Source: Thalassospira profundimaris (GTDB lineage: Bacteria > Pseudomonadota > Alphaproteobacteria > Rhodospirillales > Thalassospiraceae). From it: a DNA stretch of 64,000 nucleotides. Shown piece by piece: positions 43,692-52,828 of the stretch (position 1 is the first letter of the stretch; every line of letters starts with the position of its first letter). Under the pieces are notes generated by a model. It did not search any database and was not told the origin of the DNA. It worked only from the letters and a program-made list of their open reading frames with translations. The position numbers and the translations under genes are program-made. The stretch spans positions 124,001-188,000 of the forward strand of contig NZ_JPWF01000007.1 in NCBI RefSeq assembly GCF_003326675.1, in the 5' to 3' direction.

Positions 43692-43875
43692 GACGCCTAC
43701 CTGTTTCGTCGCAATACGCGTTCACGTGATTTTTGCAAAATATGACAAATAGGCAAAAGTGACAACGTATTAAGATTTCGATCATATGATTGCGCCATCC
43801 GGTGTCGGCGAAGTGATTTGCGTCGACCGATTGCGTGCGCCAAAAGGTTTGTCAGGACAGGAAGTCAGATAAGAG

Positions 43876-45246
43876 ATGAATACAGATCGTCTTGGCATCT
43901 ATTACACAATGCTGAACATTGCGCCGGGCGCGAGCGCAAAGGAAATCAAACTCGCCTATCGCAAACTGGCCTTTCAATACCATCCGGACCGCAATACAGA
44001 CCCGGACTCGGAAGAAAAATTCAAAGATATCACCGAGGCCTATGAAATCCTGACCGGTGAACGCAAACCACCTGCGCAAGCTGCCAACAAAGCGGGCCAC
44101 ACAGACAGCGCCACGCAATCCAAATCATCCCCGTCGGGCAATTCAACCGCATCTGGCTATGGTCCGAATGCCGCAGGCCCGCAGAATGCCAACCGCACCA
44201 AACAGGGCTTTGCCGGTAGCGGCCGTAAACAGGATAGCCCGAAGCAGGGCGCGGATGAAAAAACCGCACGCGCCAATCAGGCCTATCGTGAACAACAGGC
44301 CAAATCCGGCGCACGCAAAACCAATATTCATCCCGGCGCACGCCGCCACAAAACCAAAAAGACGGACAATAACGCGCAGGGCTTCATTGCCTGTGCTGCA
44401 ACCGGCGTTGTTTCAGCCCAGCCGCGACAGGTCGAATTCAAAATTGTCCGGGGCTTCCTTCATTCCTGTAAAATTGAAACCGTGACGGCCAATCTGGCCC
44501 CCAAAGGCGCAAAAAAGATGGCGCTTAAGGCCAGCTTCATTACCTGGCTGCGCGGATTCTGGGGATGGCGAAGCTTCGTTCCTGCCTGGAAGGCCATTCT
44601 TGGCAATATGCGTGGCGGCACCTTCCCGCCCGAAGGCAATGCCAAGATGCTGTTTGCCCATGCGACCGCATTTGAACGTGCCGGAAACAAACCGCTTGCC
44701 CGTGCGGTGTTAATGCAGGCCCTTGATTTCATCGGCACCAACCGATCCGCCTTGGCCGAACAAGTGCGCGCCAATTTGCGCCGTCTGGAAGATGGTCAAC
44801 CAACCCGTCGTGTTCGCGATGAGTGGAAACGCGCGGGTATGGGCGATGCTCTTTTGCATTTAAGCCCGCTTTTCTTCCTGATTTTTGCCGGTTTGATCGC
44901 CTTTGGCCCGGGTCAGGGTTTTGTCACCCGCGAAATCCCGGAATTGGTCGCCAAGCAAGGCAGCCAGATCACCAAACAGGTCAAACAGCTGATTGGCGAA
45001 GATCGCGACCCTTATTACGTTGACCGCGAACTTTTGAACATGCGCGACGGGCCAAGCGTAAATCACAAGATCATCCGCCGCCTTACCCGCTTTGAAACCG
45101 TCTATATCTCTGGCGACAGTCAGGGCTTCTGGATCGAAGTTGAAACCACAATTGGCGAAAGTGGCTTTGTTAATCTTGATGCCCTTGTTCCGGGCAACGG
45201 ATCAATTGCGCGCGACACATGGTGTGCCACAAACAAATGCGACTGA
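43876..45246 (+). CDS. J-domain membrane protein with C-terminal SH3b-like domain
   Basis: The 456-residue protein starts with a J domain (GIYYTMLNIAPGASAKEIKLAYRKLAFQYHPDR, HPD present near residue 37). A Gln/Ala/Lys-rich linker (about 65-165) and a helical section follow. One membrane helix lies at about 328-350 (LLHLSPLFFLIFAGLIAFG), and a C-terminal segment resembles a bacterial SH3 domain (LNMRDGPSVNHKIIRRLTRFETVYISGD to GESGFVNLDAL). With the J domain in the cytoplasm and SH3b in the periplasm, it could link Hsp70 activity to the cell wall. This topology and role are inferred. Confidence 0.83.
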   Translation: MNTDRLGIYYTMLNIAPGASAKEIKLAYRKLAFQYHPDRNTDPDSEEKFKDITEAYEILTGERKPPAQAANKAGHTDSATQSKSSPSGNSTASGYGPNAAGPQNANRTKQGFAGSGRKQDSPKQGADEKTARANQAYREQQAKSGARKTNIHPGARRHKTKKTDNNAQGFIACAATGVVSAQPRQVEFKIVRGFLHSCKIETVTANLAPKGAKKMALKASFITWLRGFWGWRSFVPAWKAILGNMRGGTFPPEGNAKMLFAHATAFERAGNKPLARAVLMQALDFIGTNRSALAEQVRANLRRLEDGQPTRRVRDEWKRAGMGDALLHLSPLFFLIFAGLIAFGPGQGFVTREIPELVAKQGSQITKQVKQLIGEDRDPYYVDRELLNMRDGPSVNHKIIRRLTRFETVYISGDSQGFWIEVETTIGESGFVNLDALVPGNGSIARDTWCATNKCD

Positions 45247-45268
45247 CCGAATAATTCCGGTCAGTCGC
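45239..45268 (+). terminator. Hairpin overlapping the stop of the J-domain gene
   Basis: GCGACTGACCG pairs perfectly with CGGTCAGTCGC around an 8-base loop. No T-run follows. It lies between convergent genes. Confidence 0.5.
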
Positions 45269-45314
45269 AGCAAAGACTTCTAATCTGTAGGCCCCGAATT
45301 ACCCCAGCGGGCAA

Positions 45315-46775
45315 TTATCCCTTGGTCGGGATCGCTTTCAAAGCCGCCAGCAGATAATCCCAGAAACGCAGAACGCTTGGCACATGGACACATTCATCCG
45401 GGCTATGTGCACGTTTGATGGTCGGGCCAAACGAAACCATATCCCAATGCGGATATTTCGAACCAAGCACACCGCATTCAAGACCGGCATGGATCACACG
45501 GATTTCCGGGTCCTTGCCAAACATGTCGCGATGAACAGATTTCATCATCTCGACCACTTCGCTGTTTGCATTGGGTTTCCAGCCCGGATAGGCATCCCCC
45601 CACACGACCGTCGCACCAATCATTTCAAAGACGGCGGTTGCTGCTTCGCGAATGGCATCACGTGCCGAATTGATCGAACTGCGTGCCGACAGGGTTGCCT
45701 TTGCCGTGCCGTCCGCGACCTTGACGATGGCAAGGTTGATCGACGTTTCAACAACGCCTTCGACCGACGTGCTCATGGCCTGAACACCATTGGGTACCCC
45801 AACACACGCATTATTAAAACGCTTGGAATCGGCCGCCGTCATGGCAGTGGCCGGAAGATCTGCCTGTTTGGAAGCAACGGCAAAGTTCGGTTCAAGCGCG
45901 CCGATTTCATCGCGCACTTCATCGGCAAACGCCGAAAGTGCCGCATCGAATTCTGCAACCTTGCCTTCGGGCAGTACAACAGTCGCGAAAGACTCACGCG
46001 GGATGGCGTTACGCGCCGTACCGGCATTGATCGTAACGATCTGCGCAGCAAAATCACGGATTGCTGTGCGCAGGAAACGTGCCATCAGCTTATTGGCATT
46101 GCCAAGACCCAGAATGATGTCGATCCCCGAATGGCCGCCCTTAAGACCGGTCAAGGCAACTTCACGCGCAACATAACCGGTGGCGACGGCTTCGGGGGTG
46201 TATTCAAAGGTCGCGACAAGATCGCCACCACCCGCACAGCCAACGCAAAGCTCGTACTCGTCTTCGGTATCAAGGTTCAGAAGGATCTCACCCTTAAGAC
46301 GGCCCGGTTCAAGGTTCATCGCACCGGTCAGGCCGCGTTCCTCGTCAACCGTGAACAGAAGTTCAAGCGCGCCGTGCTCCAGCCCCTCTTCGGTCATGAA
46401 ACCCATCATGGCAGCAGCACCAATACCGTTGTCTGCGCCAAGGGTGGTGTTATCGGCAGTGATCCATTCGCCATCGATCAGCATACGGATCGGATCGGTA
46501 TCGAAATTGTGGGTCGAACCGGAATTGGCCTGGGTCACCATATCAACGTGCGACTGCAGAATGGTCATCTTCCGGTCTTCATAGCCCGGCGTGGCCGGGA
46601 TAGAGACAACAAGGTTCTGACCACTATCACGGAAATGCGCAAAGCCTTTGTCATCCGCCATTTTTTCAAGAAGCTGAAGAACGGCTTCTTCTTTGGTCGA
46701 CGGGCGCGGGGTATCGCAAAGTTTCTGGAAGTTTTCCCAAATTGCGACCGGGGCAATTTTGCTGATTTCGTTCAC
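45315..46775 (-). CDS. pepD: Aminoacyl-histidine dipeptidase (M20 family)
   Basis: PepD is a zinc-dependent cytoplasmic dipeptidase that cleaves Xaa-His and other dipeptides. The 486-residue protein has LQSHVDMV (metal His, Asp), TLGADNGIGAAA (bridging Asp), TVDEERGLTGA (catalytic Glu pair), NLDTEDE and IHAGLECG (C-terminal metal His). I chose the GTG at 46775 (VNEISKIAPVAIW) because it follows AGGAGAG by seven bases and aligns with the E. coli start; an ATG at 46808 would add 11 residues. Length equals that of E. coli PepD. Confidence 0.93.
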   Translation of the reverse strand: MNEISKIAPVAIWENFQKLCDTPRPSTKEEAVLQLLEKMADDKGFAHFRDSGQNLVVSIPATPGYEDRKMTILQSHVDMVTQANSGSTHNFDTDPIRMLIDGEWITADNTTLGADNGIGAAAMMGFMTEEGLEHGALELLFTVDEERGLTGAMNLEPGRLKGEILLNLDTEDEYELCVGCAGGGDLVATFEYTPEAVATGYVAREVALTGLKGGHSGIDIILGLGNANKLMARFLRTAIRDFAAQIVTINAGTARNAIPRESFATVVLPEGKVAEFDAALSAFADEVRDEIGALEPNFAVASKQADLPATAMTAADSKRFNNACVGVPNGVQAMSTSVEGVVETSINLAIVKVADGTAKATLSARSSINSARDAIREAATAVFEMIGATVVWGDAYPGWKPNANSEVVEMMKSVHRDMFGKDPEIRVIHAGLECGVLGSKYPHWDMVSFGPTIKRAHSPDECVHVPSVLRFWDYLLAALKAIPTKG

Positions 46776-46989
46776 GGTGGCGCTCTCCTGTTTGGTCTGA
46801 TCAGTCATTTTTGACTGTATATCTGGAATATGCGTTTTTCGCGGGTTCTCTTTGTTGATTACCCTATCATCGCCCGGAATCAAAGCGCATCTACGTATTT
46901 TTGCGCAACCCGCAAACAAAGCGATAAAACACGCATTTTCCCGGCAGAAAAACGCTTAAAACGGACCAAGCGCGCAAATTGCTGCGACC

Positions 46990-47499
46990 TTATTCAACAC
47001 CGACAACAGAACTGCGCCGCTGCATCAGAAGCACATCGCGCCATTTTCCGGCAAAGGGACCATATGTCATCCGACCAAGCCCCCGCCGAAGGCCAACATC
47101 CTGGAACCCCAAACTGCGATGCAACGCGACGCTTGCCGTATTCTCCGGAAAGATACCGGCTTCAAGGGACCAAATGTCTTGCGCCTCGCTTTCCGCGATC
47201 AGGGCCGCAAGCAACGCCTTGCCGATCCCCTGCCCCTGTGCGTCCGGATCTACATAAACCGAAATCTCGGCGACACCACGATACACACAGCGATTTGAAA
47301 CGCCGGACAACCCGGCCCAGCCAATCACGCGACCTAGCGCGTTGCAGGCAACAAACCGGCAGTCGTCCAGGTGCCCTTGATCCCAGCTTTCCCAAGACCC
47401 GGCATTTTCCTGAAACGTTGCGTTTCCGCCCGCAATCGCGCGTCCATAAATATCAATCACCGCATCCCCGTCGTTCGGGGTCATTGCACGAATGATCAT
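46990..47499 (-). CDS. GNAT acetyltransferase, phosphinothricin/methionine-sulfone type
   Basis: The 169-residue protein has GNAT motifs MIIRAMTPNDGDAVIDIYGRAI at the N-terminus, GVAEISVYVDPDAQGQGIGKALLAALI (acetyl-CoA loop QGQGIGKALL) and NTASVALHRSLGFQDVG. The pattern is close to PAT/MddA enzymes that acetylate phosphinothricin, methionine sulfone or sulfoximine. The start at 47499 follows AAGGAAGG. Upstream sequence in the same frame lacks protein-like content. Substrate is not assigned. Confidence 0.87.
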   Translation of the reverse strand: MIIRAMTPNDGDAVIDIYGRAIAGGNATFQENAGSWESWDQGHLDDCRFVACNALGRVIGWAGLSGVSNRCVYRGVAEISVYVDPDAQGQGIGKALLAALIAESEAQDIWSLEAGIFPENTASVALHRSLGFQDVGLRRGLGRMTYGPFAGKWRDVLLMQRRSSVVGVE

Positions 47500-47575
47500 T
47501 CGCCTTCCTTTGGCCTGCTTACAGGCACCCTGCAACTTCTATGTATGGGGGAAACGACCCCCTCAAAAACAGGGC

Positions 47576-49207
47576 CTAGCTATCAGTATCACGCTCAAAC
47601 GATTTGAAAATCATACAATCGCGGCCGTTCTGCTTGGCTTCATACATTGCTTCGTCGGCCAGTTTCATCGCATCGGAAAGATCGACAAATTTCTGGCGAC
47701 CTTCGCCACCAACCGTCGCCCCGAAACTTGCAGTCACCTTGGCGACTTCGTTTCCATCCTTGTCGATCGGCACATCAATGGCGCGGATCATATTGGCCAG
47801 ACGTTCGCCAATGCGCTTGGTGACCGCGGCCGTCGCCGAGGGCAAAAGAACAGCAAATTCCTCGCCGCCCAGACGCACGACAAGGTCATCATCGCGCAAG
47901 GCCTGACGCAGGGTTTCCGCAACCTTTTCCAGAACTCTGTCCCCGACTGCATGACCATGGGTGTCGTTGATGTTTTTGAAGTAATCAAGATCAAGAACGA
48001 TCAGCCCAAAGACCCAGCTTTTATCCTTGAGATGGCGGATTTCGCGCAAACGGCTGACCGCAATTTCAAAGCCGCGACGATTAAGCGCACGGGTCAGCGG
48101 ATCGGTCGATGCAAGGGTATCGAGCATCTGTTCCTTGCGCTTGTGATCGGTGATGTCGGTTGCCGACACCATAACGCCGCCACCTTCCATCATATTCATG
48201 CGGATATCGGCCAAACGACCGGACGGCGTGACCATTTCATCAAAGGTGGAATGACCATGCCCGTTCAATTTCATCTTCGCGCAGCATTCATGAAGGGCTG
48301 AAATCTCGAAACTCTGATCTTCGCCTTCCTGTTTGGACAAACCAAACAAGCGCGCAAATTCATAATTGAAGTGGGCAACCTTAAGGTCCCCATCAAGCAT
48401 CGCCACCGCCGATGGCACCAGCCTGATGACCTCGGTTACGGCCTCTTCCAGGCTTGCTTTGGCGCGGATCAGTTCCGCATTCATCTCGACTTCTTCACGA
48501 ACATCGTGCGCCGTTGTCAAAATGGCGGGCTTGCCGTCATGCCACAAAATGCGTTCATCGGTCAGATCCCGCCAAACCGCTCTGCCGTCATCCAGGACAT
48601 CACGCACACGATGACGGTCCCCGCGACGTTCACCATTCAGGATCGCGGCAACATGCTTTAACGCGCGCGGACGGTTATCTTCAGGGATAAAACGCAGAAC
48701 ATTGGGCTTTTCCATAAATGTGCTGGCATTTTCCGCCCCCATCAAATGGGCGAAGGCATCATTTACATAAAGGGCAGTCATATTGCGATGAACCATGACG
48801 CCGATAAAGGATCGACCCAACATATGATCAACCTGCATCGCGGTTGTGCCATTGTCGATCATCTGTGCTGTGGTCAGGACGGCACTGCCGCCTTCCCATT
48901 CCACGGTTTCATCACTGATTTCCATCCAGACCGGCGTTCCGTCGGTACGGATATTGTAAACCTTCTTCCAGCCGTGAAAACCACTGCTTTCCTGAAAGCC
49001 TTCGGAAAGTTTGGCTGCTTCGTGATGAAAACTTGGCGGGATATATTGCCGCATGTCAGGCTCGCTCATGAAGTCCTTGACATCCCGGCGCCCGAGCATC
49101 TTGGCATAGGCGTCATTGACATACACAGCTTGCAAGTCCTTGTGTACGACAACACCTACGCGAGACCGCCCATACAGACGTGCGATTTCTGTTGGCTCGA
49201 ACCGCAT
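47576..49207 (-). CDS. Diguanylate cyclase with three PAS-like domains
   Basis: The 543-residue protein has two closely similar N-terminal PAS-type repeats (about 10-125 and 130-245) that share VGVVVHKDLQAVYVNDAYAKMLG and IGVMVHRNMTALYVNDAFAHLMG. A third PAS follows (about 270-370). The GGDEF domain at about 385-535 has STDPLTRALNRRGFE, VLDLDYFKNINDTHGHAVGD and the active signature LGGEEF. The inhibitory-site motif RDDD precedes it by five residues. I chose the ATG at 49207 after AGGACG; the ATG at 49258 has no ribosome site. No membrane segments are seen. It is unlinked to other c-di-GMP genes in the window. Confidence 0.9.
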   Translation of the reverse strand: MRFEPTEIARLYGRSRVGVVVHKDLQAVYVNDAYAKMLGRRDVKDFMSEPDMRQYIPPSFHHEAAKLSEGFQESSGFHGWKKVYNIRTDGTPVWMEISDETVEWEGGSAVLTTAQMIDNGTTAMQVDHMLGRSFIGVMVHRNMTALYVNDAFAHLMGAENASTFMEKPNVLRFIPEDNRPRALKHVAAILNGERRGDRHRVRDVLDDGRAVWRDLTDERILWHDGKPAILTTAHDVREEVEMNAELIRAKASLEEAVTEVIRLVPSAVAMLDGDLKVAHFNYEFARLFGLSKQEGEDQSFEISALHECCAKMKLNGHGHSTFDEMVTPSGRLADIRMNMMEGGGVMVSATDITDHKRKEQMLDTLASTDPLTRALNRRGFEIAVSRLREIRHLKDKSWVFGLIVLDLDYFKNINDTHGHAVGDRVLEKVAETLRQALRDDDLVVRLGGEEFAVLLPSATAAVTKRIGERLANMIRAIDVPIDKDGNEVAKVTASFGATVGGEGRQKFVDLSDAMKLADEAMYEAKQNGRDCMIFKSFERDTDS

Positions 49208-49492
49208 CAACGTCCTGTTTCCCCCGAAACCAGAAGTGCGCAGCCGCATGATTTCCATTCACGCAGCAATAATGACGCCTTTTATACTACATCAGTTCAA
49301 TTATAATTAAAACAAAGGGATGCCTGACCTATCCCAACAGCGAAGTTCTATTACCCTATGGTCCGGTAACAATTCCCGCAAGCCCATACATAAGAACAGT
49401 AAAATATTATTGTTAATTTAAGTAAACCATACATTGATCACCCCTGGAGATCGGACTTCGCCCAATTCGCACCTCATGATCTGGAAAAGCTT

Positions 49493-50113
49493 ATGCCCAA
49501 AAAGACCTTCAACATTATTCAACATGACCGTGGCTGGGACGGGTATTTCAAACTCGACATCTATCACGTTGAACATGACAAGTTTGACGGTGGCAAAAGT
49601 GACGTTCTAAGACGGGAAGTTCTGGAGCGCGGCCACGCAGTCGCGGTCCTGCCCTATGACCCGATACGTGATGAAGTCATCCTGATCGAGCAATTCCGTC
49701 CTGGCGCTATTTCAGTCCATCAGCGCGATCCCGACATGCCGGTTTGGCTGATTGAAATTGTCGCCGGGATCATTGAAGACGGCGAAACGCCCGAAAACGT
49801 CGCCCGCCGGGAAACCCTTGAAGAAGCCGGGTGCAAAATTCTCGGCCCGCTTGAACAGATATCGCAATATTATGTGACACCCGGCTGCTCAAGCGAGACA
49901 GTGACCATGTATTACGGTCAGGTCGATGCATCGGCGGCCAGCGGCATTTACGGCGTCGCTGAGGAAGGCGAAGATATCCGGGTCTTTTCTGTACCGGCCG
50001 AAGAATGCTTTGCCATGTTGCAGAATGGACAACTCTGCAATGCAACCACGACCATTGCGGTCCAGTGGCTGATGATCAATCGGGACCGTATCCGCAGGAA
50101 TGCGGGCCTTTAG
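49493..50113 (+). CDS. Nudix hydrolase, ADP-ribose pyrophosphatase type
   Basis: The 206-residue protein has a complete Nudix box: GIIEDGETPENVARRETLEEAGCKI near residues 91-115, with all four Glu and the Arg. It fits the NudF/TrgB-like group that splits ADP-ribose to AMP and ribose 5-phosphate, with PVWLIEIVAGIIE and the post-box QYYVTPGCSSETVTMYYG. The start follows GGAAA. The upstream 285-base gap contains A+T-rich DNA and no gene I can support. Confidence 0.9.
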   Translation: MPKKTFNIIQHDRGWDGYFKLDIYHVEHDKFDGGKSDVLRREVLERGHAVAVLPYDPIRDEVILIEQFRPGAISVHQRDPDMPVWLIEIVAGIIEDGETPENVARRETLEEAGCKILGPLEQISQYYVTPGCSSETVTMYYGQVDASAASGIYGVAEEGEDIRVFSVPAEECFAMLQNGQLCNATTTIAVQWLMINRDRIRRNAGL

Positions 50114-50255
50114 GCTGGTTTTGCGGCATTTCCGGCAACTGTGATATTTAACACCATTTTCACGTTGTAATTTTCAAACTGTCTTGACTTTTGTGTAATA
50201 AAGGCCCAATCAACAAACAATCAAATTTTAAACCCAACCACGTTTGGAGTCTGTC

Positions 50256-51254
50256 ATGGACATTCGCAATGGCACTATCGAAGCCATTGGCCGCACCCCG
50301 CTTGTGAAGCTGAAAAAGGTTTCCGAGCTGACGGGCTGCACCATTCTGGGCAAAGCAGAATACGCAAACCCGGGCGGATCGGTCAAAGACCGTGCTGCCC
50401 TTGCCATCATTCGTGATGCCGAGGCCCGCGGCCTTCTGAAGCCGGGCGGTGTCATTGTTGAAGGCACAGCTGGCAATACCGGCATTGGCCTTGCCGTTGT
50501 CGGCAACGCGCTTGGCTATCGTACCGTGATCGTTATCCCGGAAACCCAAAGCCAGGAAAAGAAAGACCTTCTGCGTCTTTTGGGCGCAGACCTGCGCGAA
50601 GTTCCGGCTGTGCCTTATCGCGATCAGAACAACTATGTTCACGTATCGCGTCGTCTGGCCGAAGAACTGGCAAAGACCGAGCCTAATGGCGCAATCTGGG
50701 CCAACCAGTTTGACAACGTCGCCAACCGTCAGGGCCATATCGACACCACCGCACCCGAAATCTGGGAACAGACCGATGGCAAGATTGATGGCTTCATCTG
50801 CGCGGTTGGTACCGGCGGCACGCTTGCCGGTGTGTCCCTGGCTTTGAAAGAGCGCAACAAAAACATCCAGATCGGCCTTGCCGATCCGATGGGTGCCGCT
50901 CTTTACAGCCACTACAAATTCGGTGAACTGAAATCCGAAGGCAGCTCGATCTCCGAAGGCATCGGTCAGGGCCGTATCACCGCCAACCTCGAAGGCGTTG
51001 AAATCGATCACCCGTTCCAGATTTCTGACGAAGAAATGCTGCCGATCGTTTTTGACCTGCTGAAAGAAGAAGGGCTGTGCATGGGCGGTTCAACCGGCAT
51101 CAACATTGCCGGTGCGGTTCGCCTTGCCCGTGAACTCGGTCCGGGCAAAACCATTGTCACCGTTCTGTGTGACCTTGGCACCCGCTACCAGAGCAAACTT
51201 TGGAACCCCGAATTCCTTAAGGAAAAAGGCCTTCCGAGCCCCGATTGGCTCTAA
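50256..51254 (+). CDS. cysK: Cysteine synthase A
   Basis: This PLP enzyme makes cysteine from O-acetylserine and sulfide. The 332-residue protein has GRTPLVKLKKVSE, the Schiff-base motif NPGGSVKDRAA (Lys near residue 43), EGTAGNTGIGLAVVGNALGYR for substrate binding and a GTGGTLAG phosphate loop near residue 186. SSISEGIGQGR is also present, and there is no CBS regulatory domain. The start at 50256 follows TTGGAG by seven bases; a TTG at 50244 is unlikely. It ends in a strong terminator. No cysE or sulfur operon genes are beside it. Confidence 0.95.
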   Translation: MDIRNGTIEAIGRTPLVKLKKVSELTGCTILGKAEYANPGGSVKDRAALAIIRDAEARGLLKPGGVIVEGTAGNTGIGLAVVGNALGYRTVIVIPETQSQEKKDLLRLLGADLREVPAVPYRDQNNYVHVSRRLAEELAKTEPNGAIWANQFDNVANRQGHIDTTAPEIWEQTDGKIDGFICAVGTGGTLAGVSLALKERNKNIQIGLADPMGAALYSHYKFGELKSEGSSISEGIGQGRITANLEGVEIDHPFQISDEEMLPIVFDLLKEEGLCMGGSTGINIAGAVRLARELGPGKTIVTVLCDLGTRYQSKLWNPEFLKEKGLPSPDWL

Positions 51255-51274
51255 GCCCTTTACCAACCTAAAAC

Positions 51275-51312
51275 AAAACCCCGCCAGTGCATCTGGCGGG
51301 GTTTTGTTTTTC
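51275..51312 (+). terminator. Terminator between convergent cysK and MFS gene
   Basis: AAAACCCCGCCAG pairs perfectly with CTGGCGGGGTTTT around a 5-base loop, followed by more T. It should act in both directions. Confidence 0.92.
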
Positions 51313-51332
51313 TATGAAACGGCATCACAGTA

Positions 51333-52718
51333 TCAGGTCGCGTCAGCCAGCTCACCCGAAAGTGAAGCATTGCCCTTTTCCTTGGGGGCTGCCTGTACCG
51401 CCTTTGATGCAAGACGCCACAGATAGATCCCGCACAGCAATGCACCCACCAGTAACGCGCCCGCAAAGCCCGCCACCGCGTTCCAGCCACCATGTGACCA
51501 GAACCAGCCACCAATCGACCCCATCGTGCTGGCACCAAGATAATAGGCCAGAAGATAAAGCGACGATGCATGTCCCTTGGATGTTTCGGCAAGCCGCCCG
51601 ACCCAGCCACTGGCAATCGAATGGGCAACAAAAAAGCCGCTGGTCAGGACAACAATGCCCCCGATGATCCCACCAAGACTTTCAAGCATGGTCAGGGCAA
51701 CACCAAGCCCGGCCAACAAAATCCCGACGACAAGAACCGGCCCGCGCCCCAGTTTGTCGGAAAGCGCACCGGCAATCGATGACATCACCGAACCGCACAG
51801 ATAAACCACAAAGATCAAACCGATCTGACTTTGACTTAGGCCATAGGGCGCATCAGAAAGCCTGAAACCGACATAGTTAAACACCGTAACAAAGCACCCC
51901 ATCGCAAAGGCACCGATCAGAAACACGAACGGCAATCCCGGATGTTTCAGATGCCCGCCCCAGGCGCGCAGGTGATATCGCACCTGAAAGCCCGGACGCC
52001 GGACAAAGTTTTGCGATGCCGGCAACAAAACGGCAAAGCCAAGGGCGGCCAGCAATCCAAGTGCCCCCATCGCACCAAGTGCTGTATGCCAGCCAAACAG
52101 ATCGGTCAGGAAGCCGATCACGACACGGCCACTCAGCCCGCCAATCGCGGTCCCGCTGATATAGATGCCCATCGCCATGCCCAATCCCTTGGGATCGATT
52201 TCCTCAGCAAGATAAGCCATGGCAACGGCAGGCACACCACCAAGGACAAGCCCTTCGACCGCACGCAAGACCAGAAATGCGTGCCAGTCGGAAAGGAACG
52301 GCGCGATAACATTCAGGATCGATGCCACACACATCGACACCAGCATCAATTGTTTGCGCCCGGTGGCTTCGGACACTGCCCCGGCCAGCAAAATGGCAAA
52401 AGCCAGCAACCCGGTGGTCAATGACAGCGCAAGCGAGCTTTCCGCCGGTCCGACGCCAAAATGATTGGCCAGTTCCGGCAACAGTGGCTGCACACAATAA
52501 ATCAGGGAAAAGGTCGCATACCCTGCAAGGAAAAGCGCAACGCTGATACGGCGAAATGCCGCCGACCCCGGGCTGATCCCGACTGGTTCGGAAGGCACAA
52601 GCGTGTTGGTGGACGCGAGCGGGCTGTCAGCGCATTGGGGAGACGCGCCATCAGAATGTGCCGTATCAGCAGCACCGTTTGAATGTGGCTCAGGGTCTTG
52701 GTCCCGAGAAACAGACAT
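51333..52718 (-). CDS. MFS transporter (YnfM-like drug/metabolite exporter)
   Basis: The 461-residue protein has an unusually long hydrophilic N-terminus (about 55 residues). Twelve hydrophobic segments follow, beginning FRRISVALFLAGYATFSLIYCVQPLLPELA. The MFS loop motif appears as SEATGRKQLML, with a related DKLGRGPVLVVG in the second half. It resembles the YnfM/arabinose-efflux branch. Substrate is unknown. It is divergent from a LysR gene with a shared palindromic region, the usual arrangement for regulated efflux. Confidence 0.88.
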   Translation of the reverse strand: MSVSRDQDPEPHSNGAADTAHSDGASPQCADSPLASTNTLVPSEPVGISPGSAAFRRISVALFLAGYATFSLIYCVQPLLPELANHFGVGPAESSLALSLTTGLLAFAILLAGAVSEATGRKQLMLVSMCVASILNVIAPFLSDWHAFLVLRAVEGLVLGGVPAVAMAYLAEEIDPKGLGMAMGIYISGTAIGGLSGRVVIGFLTDLFGWHTALGAMGALGLLAALGFAVLLPASQNFVRRPGFQVRYHLRAWGGHLKHPGLPFVFLIGAFAMGCFVTVFNYVGFRLSDAPYGLSQSQIGLIFVVYLCGSVMSSIAGALSDKLGRGPVLVVGILLAGLGVALTMLESLGGIIGGIVVLTSGFFVAHSIASGWVGRLAETSKGHASSLYLLAYYLGASTMGSIGGWFWSHGGWNAVAGFAGALLVGALLCGIYLWRLASKAVQAAPKEKGNASLSGELADAT

Positions 52719-52786
52719 TTACGACCTCGTTTAGAAATGTTCGTGGGGTGTGCATATGATTGCATTCACATCATCATCCGTCCAAT

Positions 52787-52810
52787 ATATCATACAGTTA
52801 TTCTTGATAT
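52787..52810 (+). promoter_or_regulatory. Candidate LysR-type binding site
   Basis: ATATCA (52787-52792) and TGATAT (52805-52810) form an inverted repeat with a 12-base spacer, and a further ATATCA lies at 52820. The site sits in the 110-base gap between the divergent MFS and LysR genes. Confidence 0.45.
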
Positions 52811-52828
52811 GTTTTGGGTATATCAACC

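Noticed and set aside
45384..46814. Open frame of 476 codons on the plus strand
   Set aside because: It is the antisense shadow of pepD, rich in Arg/His/Gly, with no recognisable motif.
49208..49492. tRNA or small RNA in the A+T-rich gap before the Nudix gene
   Set aside because: No cloverleaf or terminator-backed structure could be found; only A+T-rich promoter-like DNA is visible.
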